Below, piece after piece: positions 32,433 through 43,754 of a DNA stretch of 64,000 bases (position 1 is the first letter of the stretch; each line of letters starts with the position of its first letter). Under the pieces are notes generated by a model. That model searched no databases. It saw only the letters and a list, made by a program, of their open reading frames with translations, and was not told the origin of the DNA. This DNA is from Dactylonectria macrodidyma. Its lineage: Eukaryota; Ascomycota; Sordariomycetes; Hypocreales; Nectriaceae. The DNA lies in contig JAGMUV010000015.1 in assembly GCA_020744425.1 (NCBI GenBank), positions 248,001 to 312,000 of the forward strand. Direction: 5' to 3'. Both the position numbers and the translations under genes were made by a program.

Positions 32433-33665
32433 ATGAAGCCGCGCGCCTGGGGCATGCTGAAGCTTTGGGCCTTGCAGCTGGCCCTTTGCGGGTTGGCCCT
32501 GGCATCTTCGCAGGCCCAGCATCAGCTCGACAGCGACCTTGGGATGACTGCGTCATCGACAGTGGCCGGGACAATATCGACGGCTTTGTTCGCAACGCTC
32601 GAGAGACTGGCCCGACTCGTCGATATTGCCTACTGTATTGGCACCACCGGGGTGGACAAGCCCTTTGAGTGTGTCTCTCGTTGCAGCGACTTCCCAACAC
32701 TGTCCTTGATCACCACCTGGAACACTGGGGTGCTTTTGAGCGATAGCTGCGGATTCGTTGCCGTCGACCATGGTGTAAAGCAGCAAGATACCGTGGCTGA
32801 CGAGTCAATATACACCGCTGGACGTCCTGCTATTATCGTGGCCTTCCGGGGAACTTATAGCATCACCAATACCGTCGTGGACCTCAGCACCGTACCTCAA
32901 AAGTACGTGCCCTATCCCTCCCCAGACAACGGTGGAGAGGATCCTCCTCAACAACCCGAGCACGAATGCACCAACTGCACCGTGCACATGGGCTTCTTGG
33001 AGTCATGGAAGAACGCAAGACCCCTCGTCATCCCTGCACTTCAGCAACTCAAGGCACAATACCCGTCATTCCCGATCCAGCTCATCGGACACAGCCTAGG
33101 CGGAGCTGTAGCCTGCCTCGCTGCGCTGGAGTTGAAGGTGTCACTTGGATGGGAGGATGTGGTGGTGACAACTTTTGGTGAACCTCGCGTCGGGAATCCC
33201 GGGCTTGCTCGTTTCGTTGACGAGGTATTCCATCTGAACGGCCAAGACGACCTGGAAAAGCGCTCATATCGACGGGTAACGCACCAGGAGGACCCGGTAC
33301 CGTTGCTCCCACTGGGCGAATGGGGCTATCAGTCACATGCTGGTGAGATTTTCATTTCCAAGAAGGATCTCTCGCCATCAGAGGAGGACGTGCATCTGTG
33401 TATCGGAGACCACGACCCAGAGTGCATTTCCAAAGGCGATGACAATATTTGGGAGAGTTTGCGTCACCTCCCAAGACTCAGAAACGCCGCCGCGGCATCT
33501 AATGGGGCAATAATTACGGAGCTGTTTCCCTCGAGGTTGAAGCTGTGGCAGCTTTTCTTTGCGCATCGAGACTATTTCTGGAGGCTGGGACTATGCGTCC
33601 CAGGAGGGGACCCAGCCAACTGGGGCCGAAATCCGTATGGATCACCAGGATCAGATGAACTCTAG
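32433..33665 (+). CDS. Class-3 lipase with C-terminal SDEL
   Basis: An intronless 410-aa protein. A basic start and hydrophobic stretch (MKPRAWGMLKLWALQLALCG, then LALASSQA) form a signal peptide. The alpha/beta-hydrolase core has the lid region and nucleophile elbow LIGHSLGGA with Ser221. The likely acid is Asp287 in HQEDPVPLLP, and the catalytic His is His378 in FFAHRDYFW, all in the order expected of lipase_3 (Rhizomucor lipase-like). Paired cysteines (CTNCTVHMG, CVSRCSDF) suggest disulfides. It would hydrolyse acylglycerols in the secretory pathway or outside the cell. It ends GSPGSDEL: the last four residues resemble H/KDEL ER-retrieval signals, which would be unusual for an exported lipase. 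Confidence 0.93.
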   Translation: MKPRAWGMLKLWALQLALCGLALASSQAQHQLDSDLGMTASSTVAGTISTALFATLERLARLVDIAYCIGTTGVDKPFECVSRCSDFPTLSLITTWNTGVLLSDSCGFVAVDHGVKQQDTVADESIYTAGRPAIIVAFRGTYSITNTVVDLSTVPQKYVPYPSPDNGGEDPPQQPEHECTNCTVHMGFLESWKNARPLVIPALQQLKAQYPSFPIQLIGHSLGGAVACLAALELKVSLGWEDVVVTTFGEPRVGNPGLARFVDEVFHLNGQDDLEKRSYRRVTHQEDPVPLLPLGEWGYQSHAGEIFISKKDLSPSEEDVHLCIGDHDPECISKGDDNIWESLRHLPRLRNAAAASNGAIITELFPSRLKLWQLFFAHRDYFWRLGLCVPGGDPANWGRNPYGSPGSDEL

Positions 33666-36600
33666 AGGTTGAATTTTTTTTTTGTTGGAGTTTCCTCGGC
33701 ATGGATTATATTTCTAGCCGGACCGTTTTTGAGATTCGATGTCTACTAAACAATACGCGGCTCTAGGTCCTTGTTAGTGAGGTCACGGCTGTGAAAGGGA
33801 ACGAGTATGGTCGAGGTTGAATCTAGGCTATGCAATATTTCAGATCAGACAGTTGATACAGTAATCAAGCGAAATTGGAGAATTCCAAAATGCATCATGC
33901 TCTTAGACCGATGTGTCTTGCATAGAACAATCTTGGAATCGAGATTCAAAGTTACAGCCATGCTCGCCTCTTGGCTGGAAGCGAGATAAGGATGGATGGT
34001 GGGGCTCCGGCCGATTTCCCCACCCATCGGTCGACTCCTGTCGCACAGCTTGCGTGTGTTTGTTAGATTCCGTGTTACCACAAGGGCGGGACAAGGTTGG
34101 AGCAAGTCATTACAAGGAAATTGGACTTTGAGGGAACAAGATGAGAGTGCAAATATGAGAGAAACGAGGGTCGGGGCGGTTGAAGATAGGCGGTTGGCTG
34201 AGGCATGGCATCATGGTATCATGGTGCCGGCGCCAGTGAGTCCGTGACCCGCGTGCGAGTGGGTGATTGCCAAGTCACACTGGCCGCGCATCTTGGCTCG
34301 CTCGCGGCAAGACTCGTTTGCGGTCCGGGCTGGACCGAGCAGGCCCACTGCTTGGGTGGTACGTACAGGATTGTGCAGCCCAACCTGGGCCAGGTGTTGG
34401 TGCACACCGCGATAACAGCTTGAAGACGTCTAACAACAAGAGAAGCGAGGGGCTCGATGAGGCCGGGGCTGGCCATGAGTCACGGCTTTACCCGGATCGA
34501 GAGGCCGTCATGAGTCGGAGACTGGGGAAATGTAGCGGACAAGCGGACAGAGCATCTCTCAGAAGATGCATGACGCGATGTTGATTTCTCTCCACTGACC
34601 TTACTGGGCTGGGATCAGGGCGATTCCAGATGGATCCAAGGCGGACGGGACAAACAGTATGTGGGTGGGGATGGGAAACACAACCCCTTCTGCCTTCACA
34701 TGGGCAACAAGCATCAGAACAACGAGGCCCGCCAGCTGAGTCTAGGCGGGGTTGTCGACAACGGCCCTCAATGCTTGCAGGGTACGAGGGGTCAAGTTAT
34801 GAGGCGGCTGGGAGGTTGTATTAACGCGGGCCTCAGGCATCAGCGCTGTTGATCCTTCTGTTGCCCGGCTGCATGTGATTAAGGTTGCACATGGACGTCT
34901 CTGTAGGTCTGCAACTGAAGCTACAGAGAAATTCGATAAGCAAGAATTGGCGTAGGTGCCTTGTGGATGCTGCAACGGCCTATTCCCGCATCCAGGTTGG
35001 TGGTTTTTGTTCCATCGGCCTAGAATAACCAACGGCGGAGATGGCGATGTCAGAACGGGGGTGCTTGCTGTGAGAATAGTGGATGGGGCGGGTCGCTGAC
35101 CACGGGAAGTTGGGGTGTTTGGGGGGAGAGAGCATGAAATCACCCAATATCAATAAACACGCACGAGCAGGGATGGCAGCGAAGCCGATGGGCAGATCTC
35201 GGATTTGACTTGGGTAGAGCAATCTCGCTGGTGGTCGTGTGCCTCTGAATGTTACGGCTTAGGGACGGCTAGGCTGGTGGCTGAATATGCCTGAGCGGGT
35301 AGGCACGCATTTCGAAGGCGTCAGTGATAGTGACGCGGTGATCTTCAAAAGCACAGTGGCTCATCCAAACGCCGGGCCAAGGTAGCGTGATCATATGGGC
35401 GAAATTGGGAAAAACTCGATTTCGGCTTGGTTGGTTCTAGAGCTCATATTGGATAGCGGGGGTTGGGGGTTTAATCGCTGAAGGTTGAACGAGGCCAAAA
35501 GGCTGGTCCGATGATTACGATGCGAGGTTGATATTGGGTGCCTGCATCCCAGGAAATGCCAATAACGGATTGAGAGTAATTAAAGAGACGCTGTGGTGGG
35601 TTGTGCTGTGCTGTGCTGTGCTATGCTGGCTGTGTGATGTGTCCCATCGGCGTTGTGCTGGCGGGTAAAAGGTACGTACCGACCGGTTTCTGGTTGGAGA
35701 TACCAGTGGGTGCATGATGTGTCGTGGGTGGCGCGGTGGGTGAGAGGCAGATGCTCAGCCCTCCGAGAGGAGTGACGAGGCCAGGCAAGGCTGTTTGTGC
35801 AGATCATCTCGAAACTGGTCATTCCCGGAAGTGCCCAAATATGACGTGAATGTGCACATGTGAGTGAGAGAAACTGAGCCGTGGGTGGCCGAATGAGCGA
35901 CAGAACGAGTGACAGGATGAGTGAGAGTGACGGGATATCATCCCAGCACAAGTTGCAAGGCGGATGAGAAGTGCGTGCGTGAGGTCCTGACCGTCCTGTC
36001 CTGTGCCTCACTGCAGTACCGTCTGGACTCTAGACCATTGCCGCAGAGCGTGCGGATTTGGCCCCAAAGCAGGTACAAAACCGGGATATTTTGGACCCAG
36101 GCTGGCCGCACAGGCTCCCCAGAAGCCTACGCTAGGTGGTTTTCAGCGAAGGGCGTCCCCTCCTTTGCCTCCCAACCAAGGCCAGGGCAGGGGGGAGAGA
36201 AGAAGATAGAAGAGGGGAGAGTTGGGCAAGAAGCGATGCCATGCTATTGGGCGTGTGACGACATGGCACGCTGTCAGAGTTGAGAGGGAGGGAAGATGAG
36301 GGGTTGATTGAAGGTGAGACTTTTTCGGGGTGCCGTTTTCTACCTATCGCGGGTGCTCACTTGACACTTATTTTTTCGGGTTTGGACCTGCCAGTCGGGT
36401 GTGAGGTGGCGGGCAGTTGATTGACACGCTTGGGTATGGCATGCTGGGGAGGGGACGATTAGCACATGGTGCTCATCTGGCTAGCAGCTGCTTGCTGCTA
36501 CCTTACTGCCTTGCTGCTACTGCTTGCTGCCATGCCATGCCATGCCATCAAACCGCATCGCACCGTACCGTACCGCCCACAGACTGCTCGAGAAGCGCCC

Positions 36601-37327
36601 CGCAGAGCCCCGCCTGGACAGCCACTCATGGCGTGTCAACGGGCCGAGCAACGCCTGGTGGCACCTGGCAGCCGCCACTCCGATCTCCGCCGTGCCTCTG
36701 AAGGGCAGCGGAGAGGCCACTGGAAGGCTGGCGGATTGGAGGGCTTGGAGGGACTGGAGGGGAGGGCACACACCGAAAACCTGATCGCCCTAGCCCCCAA
36801 GGGCGCAAAACAAAACAAAAGCAAAAAAAAAAAAAAAAAAAAAGTCCGGTGCAGGGCTGGAACTGGATGCTAGGCACCTGGCTGCTAACTGCTGGCGCCT
36901 GGCCGCTGAAAGAGCTCTGGAAGCAGCACAACCACGCACAAATAAACACGCCGGCAGTGGTAAATCCGCACCGCCCCCCGCCTAAAACTGCAGGCTCATA
37001 GCGCTTCCTCAACGCCTGACCCGCGTCCCACCTCCACAAGCATCAGCGCCAGTACCAGTCTCTGGCCCAGTCCTAGCCCAGGCCACAGTCCACAGTCCAC
37101 ACTCGCATCCCATCCCATTCATCCCTCCCTCTCCCTCCCTCTTATTCTAACTACGCACCCCCCCAGGACCCAAACACCCAAATCTCAAACCTCGAAAACA
37201 CCGTCGCCTTCTCACTTCCACCCTTCTCTCATCATCTCTCCTTGTTCCTTCTTTCTCCCCGTCCGTCTCTTTTCGCCCTCTTTGCCCTCTTTACCCTCTC
37301 CACCCAAAAACAACATCTTCAGTCACC
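33666..37327. other. Long gene-free region upstream of 14-3-3
   Basis: 3.66 kb with only chance open frames. It holds simple repeats: TGTGC units at about 35605-35630, CCATG units at about 36529-36550, and a poly(A) run of about 22 at 36821-36842. From about 37090 to 37320 it is strongly C/T-rich, typical of a strong fungal promoter and leader. A non-coding RNA or distal regulatory region cannot be excluded. Confidence 0.5.
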
Positions 37328-38930
37328 ATGGCCACCGAGGTAAGCCCGCCATCCCCCTCACTCCATCGTTCCCCCTCTTCTGATTCTGCCCCCTCGTCCC
37401 CTCGTTTCCTTGCGTTTGTGCCTTTCGTCAGCCCAGTTTTGCTCAGTCCAACCCGTACCTCAAAGCACTGCGAAGCACCATACAACAACAACACTGCATG
37501 GCACCGCAACGCACCGCATAACACATCACCAGCCTGCCCCATCACCGTCATCCCATCCACATGGCTTCGGCGGTCACAGGCTTAGTCTGCGCTCTTTGGG
37601 CGGGCTCGGTTGCCCTGTGCTTGCTTAATGCTCTCTGCTCTCAGACTTCTCGCGGTGACTCTTTAATCTTTGTTGACAAGATGCTAACTATTACCTCCTC
37701 TTCTAGCGTGAAAGGTTAGTGCTACTACCTCGTCGTCCCGACTCCTCGTCGTCGCTCTCGATCCCCTCGTTTTCGTCGTCGTGGTGCACGGGATGACCCC
37801 ACCGAAAAAAAATACACCGTTCGGTATCGCTGACCTCGTGCCCGTGACAAAAACAGCAAGACCTTCCTGGCTCGCCTCTGCGAGCAGGCTGAGCGATACG
37901 ATGAGATGGTCACCTACATGAAGGAAGTCGCCAAGCTTGGTGGCGAGCTCACCGTCGATGAGCGCAATCTCCTCAGTGTTGCCTACAAGAACGTCGTCGG
38001 TACCCGCCGTGCCTCGTGGCGCATCATCTCCTCGATCGAGCAGAAGGAGGAGTCCAAGGGCTCTGAGAAGCACGTCCCTACCATCAAGGACTACCGCACC
38101 AAGATCGAGGAGGAGCTCGAGCGCGTCTGCCAGGATGTCCTTGACGTCCTCGATGAATTCCTTATCCCCAACGCCGCCACTGGCGAGTCCAAGGTCTTCT
38201 ACCACAAGATGTAAGTTTTTTGGCCCCTCCCCGCCCCTGCTCCAGTGCCTTCCACACGGTGTTTCTAGCTTGACATTTCCCCTCCTGTTTGCTCTATCAA
38301 AACCCATTTTCCCCTCTAACTCATCTTCTCCCGCCCCTGTCACCGCCATAGGATGATACACCAAAATTATGTATTCTAATCTGGCTTTCAATACAGGAAG
38401 GGCGATTACCACCGTTATCTTGCCGAGTTCGCCTCCGGCGACAAGCGCAAGGGAGCCGCCACTGCTGCCCATGAGGCCTACAAGGTGAGGCTAAATCCCC
38501 TCCGTCACATGCCGCGCCATCCGGACCCCTCGTGTCCCCCGCTAACCGCTGTACCCAACCACAGAGCGCCACCGATGTCGCCCAGACTGAGCTCACTCCT
38601 ACCCACCCCATCCGCCTGGGTCTGGCTCTGAACTTCTCCGTCTTCTACTACGAGATCCTGAACTCGCCCGACCGCGCTTGCCACCTCGCGAAGCAGGCCT
38701 TCGACGATGCTATTGCTGAGCTTGACTCCCTGTCCGAGGAGTCTTACCGCGACAGCACCCTCATCATGCAGCTCCTCCGCGACAACCTGACTCTCTGGAC
38801 GTCGTCCGACAGCGCCGAGGCCGAGGCCACGGGTGCCGCCGATGCCCCCAAGAAAGAGGAGGGCGAGGCCGACAAGCCCGTCGAGCAGGAGGCTCCCAAG
38901 GAGGAGCCTGCGCCCGCGGCTGCCTCCTAA
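37328..38930 (+). CDS. 14-3-3 protein
   Basis: Five exons: 37328-37339 (MATE), 37707-37714 (8 nt), 37857-38210, 38397-38484 and 38565-38930, giving 275 aa. The splice of MATE + RES + [18 protein letters not shown] is needed to make the conserved N-terminus. The conserved 14-3-3 signatures [17 protein letters not shown], then [20 protein letters not shown] and [18 protein letters not shown] are all present, followed by an acidic Ala/Glu-rich tail. It is a dimeric phosphoserine/threonine-binding scaffold in cytosol and nucleus. An 8-nt microexon flanked by introns of 367 and 142 bp is the notable feature. It has a CT-rich leader and a long upstream region, consistent with high expression. Confidence 0.96.
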
Positions 38931-40042
38931 TTTTCTTCCATCCCATTCCCGATACCACCTGCATCTCGGCATAAAGGAACCGAGATGCGATCTCGCCCCG
39001 GCTAACTCTTGTCTGCCCCCGGACACACGGATAGCTGGGCCTGTCTTGGGCGGACTGGCTGATAGTACGAGGCTTTTTTCGCGCAGTGCGTTGCTTTTCA
39101 TGGCAAGGGAGAGGGAGGATCATGGGTTTGGTTCAGGCAAAGGAAAGTGCGCGGCATGGATTCTTCTCCATCTTGTTCCTCGGTTGAACTCGGACAGCGG
39201 CCGCCACGCTTGGTGACGGCTTCTACCGGGCAGATAAATCGCAAAGCTCCCCCTCCGTCCATTGCCTCCTTACCTACATAGTGTTTCTCTTTTCCCCTGG
39301 GTACTGCTATCAAGACCAAGTCACTGGTGGCCCCCTCTTCTTGATGGATCACTATGGAAATGCTGTTTCATTTTACCCTGTTTTCCTGTTCCCCCTCCCC
39401 TTTGATGTTACCTTTTTTTATCTCGTGTTTTTGCTGTCGGCTCGTTTTTTTTACCCCTGGAGAAGAGACAAAGGAGCTGTGTTTTTCTGTTTCTGTTTCT
39501 CGAAACTCCGAAATCCAAATTCCCCAATCCCCCCAAAGTTCAAGTCTTACGGATTTACACGGCACATCGTACGGGAAAGGAATGACGATATGATTTCCAC
39601 TATTGGTCCGACACAACCTCTCTGGCCTCTGCGCGGTGTCTTGGTCTAGGTTCGTCTTTTGGTAGACGGGCTTCGATCGGGCTACATGGCGCGGTCGAAT
39701 CAACGTTTGCGGCTCTCTAGACGCCATACCTCGCGAGGAAAGGCTGTCCGGTCTCGTCTCGTGCGAGACTTGGATTTCTAGGCTGAGGTTACTCATCAAA
39801 TTTGGGGACTGGCTCGCGATGAGATGGAGTTAGGAGGGCTGACAAAACGGAGGGAGTTCGTCACGAGTGCTCAGTGTCCATTTGTAAAGACGTCGATTAA
39901 TGAACAATAAATGCTATCATGACACATGCCGGCATACCCCAACCGCCATGGGGTTGGTTATTATAATTATTGCCACGTCCAGGCTTCTCGTAAAAGTGTA
40001 TCTGGGTTAGGGTGCGTTGGAGCAGGGTTGCAAATCCGGATG
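38931..40042. other. 3' flank of 14-3-3 gene and intergenic DNA
   Basis: About 1.1 kb, T-rich around 39280-39500. It probably includes the 3' UTR. I see no supported gene. Confidence 0.5.
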
Positions 40043-40597
40043 CTATGCCACGGCGTATTGGCCGTTGCGACTGCGCTGAGCCTTGATAGCGGCAGCCCCT
40101 TCATCCTCTCTCACGCCTTGGTTGAGGAGTCTAGCTGCCCGTTGCAGCCTCTCCTGCTTGGCCCTCAACCCGTTGCCGGGTCCTTCGTCGCTGACCTTAT
40201 CAGGTAGTGCGCCATCTTCGTCATCCTGAACGTCATCGCCGCCGGCCGCCTGCTGGGGCCGATCGTCGCGGTACATGGCCGTCGGCTCAGCACCGGGCTT
40301 GACGACGGATCCATCGCGATGGTGGCGGGACGAGAGGCGCCAGCTGAGGCGCTTCCAAAAGCCGGGGCGCCGGGAGGGGGAGGGGCCGGCGCCGGGGCTG
40401 GCGGCGGCTGTTGACGAGGTGGCCGAATCGGAGGAGTGCGACGAGGCCACTGACGGCGTGGGCAGGGAGAGGGCCGAGGCGACTTCGGTGCGCCAGATGA
40501 GGATGCGCTGCTGCTTGGCCGGGGGCATGAGGGGGTTGTTGAGGGGGGCGGCCATGGTTTGGGTACCAGCGTCTTTGGAATCGGCGAGAGGATCCAT
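40043..40597 (-). CDS. Hypothetical low-complexity protein
   Basis: A single 184-codon frame. Features: N-terminal AAPLNNPLMPPAKQQRILIW, a Ser/Thr/Ala-rich stretch, a basic Trp patch (RRPGFWKRLSWRLSSRHHR), then a charged C-terminal region with LRAKQERLQRAARLLNQGVR, which could form an amphipathic helix. It is probably mostly disordered. I do not recognise a family. The contrast between the basic patch and the helical tail looks protein-like rather than random, and the start has a plausible context (about 20 bp after a G-rich leader on this strand). Confidence 0.55.
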   Translation of the reverse strand: MDPLADSKDAGTQTMAAPLNNPLMPPAKQQRILIWRTEVASALSLPTPSVASSHSSDSATSSTAAASPGAGPSPSRRPGFWKRLSWRLSSRHHRDGSVVKPGAEPTAMYRDDRPQQAAGGDDVQDDEDGALPDKVSDEGPGNGLRAKQERLQRAARLLNQGVREDEGAAAIKAQRSRNGQYAVA

Positions 40598-42816
40598 TAT
40601 GGGCGGTATTATTTAGGGGAGGGGGAGGGAGGTGGTTGATCGATCAAGGCCGTTGAGTAGCTCGCTATCGAATCTCGGATTCTTCTCGTATTCAAGGCGA
40701 GTCGAGTCGCGTCGAGAGTTGTGTGACTTGACGATGGTATCCGTCTTCCCTGGTCCGACTCGCAAACAATACTGGTCTCCCAAGCCGGTTGAAAAATTGC
40801 AAAGGGACGACAGCTTGTCCGTGACCTGACGGCTTGGGTGCAACCCGGACGGCTATCGCAGCAACTCAATCGCTTGGGCGAGTCTCTCACGTGCGGCCTC
40901 TCGACGGTACCTTTGGCAGCGAGGTGGCGACACTTGACACTGGGGGTGTTTGAGAGGGATCTCGGCTGATGTCACGGCTATTGATTGCTTCCTTTCTCAT
41001 TCGCGTCGTCACGGCTGTTGTCGTCTGCGCTGCAGATGGTGATGGGCAGGGCAAGGTAGCGGTCTGCTTTCTCCCTTGGTGTATGGCCCAGCACAGGAGA
41101 AGAGCGACGCCGCAGACATGAATGAAGAGGTTGTGTTTGAGTCTCAATCTCAGTACCAGTCCAACATTCAGAAGCGTATGTGAGCAAGGGGAATGAAGAT
41201 GGAGAAGGCAGGGGGAAGGCGGGGGGGAAGGTGGGTTAAGAGAAACTGGGTGACAAAAATTAAAGTAGAGAAATTGCGATTTTCGTCGAGCAGGAGAAGC
41301 AGGAAGGAGAGTGAGTAAGGTAGGAAGCGATAGTCGCACAGCTCGCACGCGCAAGGTCAGTCAGTCAGTCGTTTCAATTCGCGGCTGGTGAGGTTGGCTC
41401 CAATCCAGACCAAATCCAGCCCCAGATCCAGTCCAATCTAGCCCCAAGTCCAAGTGCCAACCGAAGGGGAACGGGTTCACTTGAGAATCCTTGCTCGAAG
41501 GAGGCGCCCCCGGCCACCAGGTTTGGCACTGGGGCTATTGACTTTTACGCGATTCTGGCCCAGCATGGCAAGGCCCTTTTTACTGTACATGTCTGATAGT
41601 GCAGAGTACGTACTGATGTATCTATCGGCCGTCTAAAAAGGACGCGCTGGGGGGCGGGCGGTGAGATCTTGATCGGACGAGAGGGGAGGGGGGGGGGGGC
41701 CCTAGCATGCAAGAGGCTTTTTTTCTTGGCTGGATATGGGTAGGGGGGGGTTGATGACATGCACGAGGACATGGACCTTATGATATGATGTGTTAATGTT
41801 GAACAACGAGAATGCACACGAAGTACCTCACCTAGTGCAACTGTTGATGGAGGAGAGGAGCTGTAGGCTGGTCAGAGCCGTTAGTGGATCAGCGACGCCA
41901 CCTTGACGACCTGAACAGGAAGAACAATTCATGGGGAAAGACAAAATTAGGAAGCAGGATGGTCTGTGGGATCAGAACTACCGAGGGAACGTCTCGCTTT
42001 AGCTGTTGGCCGATCCTTCGTTATCACCCGCGGCACATCGGAATCTCCCATGTCAGTTGCAGACGGGTCCGAAAAATCATGGTCATGAGGGCCTCCTCTC
42101 CCGCGAAAGGCGCTGAAGCCGATGATGGAGGGTAGGTAGTTCTACAGGGTAGGGGTTGCAGCAGTGCTACATAGTACTCATTAGAACGAGCAGTGGGTGG
42201 TTGTTTCGGCTGCACGCAGTTCCGCTTCAAGGGGACCCAGTTTTGGTGCATCCCGACTAGAAATGATGAGTGTTAGGGGCCTCCACTGAGCTGCGATTAC
42301 TGCTGATGATCCCCCGCTGAATAGGAACAGCTCACTCTCCCTTCCCTTCGAGTTCCACTGCAAGGCGGGTGGGCGGACCCTGCGACGATCCACTGCAGGG
42401 AGAGTCATGAATTCCCGCCTGTAGAACCCAGCCCGAGATTCGTTCCGTTCCGAGTCGTTAGTCTATCCAAAGGGGGGGCGGGCGGGCGAGTGAATGGAAG
42501 AAGGCCAAGAAGAAGAAGAATCAATGACGGCTTTCACCTCCATAAAAGAAAACAGAGTCATGAGCCTTGTCGCGTGCTCGGACCTTTGCAACCAGTGGCG
42601 TCTGCCCTTCGGCGTCGGCCGGTGGATGGACCCTGGGCTTGACTAATATAGTAGAAGTACGAAGTAGAGACTGGACTGACTTCTGCCGGCTGATTGTGTG
42701 TTGAAACTAATTTGCACTCGTAGGGCATAGTTTGTGTTTGGGATTGAATAAGTGAGGCTGGTAGGAGCAAGTCCACTACGCAGTATTCGTATCTGATATT
42801 GATACATGAATATCGG
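40598..42816. other. Intergenic region
   Basis: About 2.2 kb with purine/pyrimidine-skewed tracts (G-runs at about 41690-41700 and 41742-41750). The frames are short and unconserved; I see nothing recognisable. Confidence 0.5.
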
Positions 42817-42860
42817 TAACGTACTTCATCAGCAAGTGGATCAAATCAGTGAGTGGATCA
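42817..42860 (+). repeat. Left inverted repeat of A+T-rich element
   Basis: 44 bp matching the reverse complement of 43393-43436 at 41 positions by eye. It contains GTGGATCAAATCAGTGAGTG. Confidence 0.8.
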
Positions 42861-43392
42861 GTCAGATTTACACCTTAAAGTGCGATTTTAGAAAAATTAT
42901 TAAAAATCCAAACTAAGACTAAAATACCTAAGAGTTTAGAATTAACTTAACTAAGTAGGAAATTATATCGAAGAATTTTACTAAATTTTATTTATTTTTA
43001 TTTATAGAGTTATTAAGAAAAAGTCTATTTATATGTAAGAGTTGGGGCCGATGGAGCTGTGGTCTTATCAGATAAGAGGCCACGTGACATAGGCTAGACT
43101 AGCTCTTCGGTGAGGACTAGCTGAGCACTCGCCAAGTGAACGCTTACACACCACCATATACCTACCTTCAGATCTCTTGTGTGACACCTTGACAGACCAA
43201 CCCTTACATTATACTGTATTTTTTCTTAATTTTATATATAAAAAGCTTAATAAATTAATTAAAAAGTTAAAAAAAATAATATCTTATGACTTTTTTTATA
43301 TAAATTTTAAAATTAATTTTTTTAAATTTTTATTAATTATAGAGCTAGTTTTAGAAAATCTAATATTTTTACTTTTAGCTGTACAGTATAAG

Positions 43393-43436
43393 TGATCCAC
43401 TCACTGATTTGATCCACTCACTGATGTAGTACGTTA
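43393..43436 (-). repeat. Right inverted repeat of A+T-rich element
   Basis: Inverted partner of 42817-42860. Here the 14-bp unit CAGTGAGTGGATCA is present twice without change. Confidence 0.8.
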
Positions 43437-43754
43437 TAGTGTTGTTGTGTTCACGAGGCCATGTCACGGCTTCCTGCATTCTCACGCGGGCAACGTCTCG
43501 GATGGCACCATCCATCCTACCTGCATAGTAGCTGTTTATTTTAGACTGGTCCTTCTGGTCCTTCGTCCCGGTGGTTCATACATCCAATCCAGAAGAACCA
43601 TTTTGTCTTCCCCCAACACGTCGGACTTGGGTAGCACGCCCACCCACCCGTCCATCTATGCCTCATGATAGGAAACAAACAACACCCATAGTTTTAATAA
43701 CGCCAGCCTAACCAAATTCCACCTTTTCCAGTGCCTTCTTTCTATCCTGCGGGA
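43437..43754. other. 3' flank of phosphatase gene
   Basis: About 320 bp between the A+T-rich element and the phosphatase stop. I see nothing recognisable. Confidence 0.5.

Larger units (their letters stand above)
42817..43436. mobile_element. Degraded A+T-rich element with TA-flanked inverted repeats (Tc1/pogo/Fot-like)
   Basis: A 44-bp imperfect inverted repeat bounds about 620 bp: 42817-42860 and 43393-43436, three mismatches by eye. Each end starts TA then ACGTACT. TA fits the target duplication of Tc1/mariner-pogo elements, and an ACGT start is known from fungal Fot/Molly-type elements. Each end carries the unit CAGTGAGTGGATCA, tandemly repeated (intact in the right end, one unit altered in the left). 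The interior is extremely A+T-rich at about 42885-43040 and 43200-43385, as after RIP, with a normal-composition block between. No transposase frame survives, so it is a non-autonomous or RIP-degraded copy. Confidence 0.75.

Noticed and set aside
43177..43395. 72-codon Ile/Lys/Leu/Phe-rich frame inside the A+T-rich element
   Set aside because: Composition is that of translated A+T-rich DNA; no transposase motif remains.
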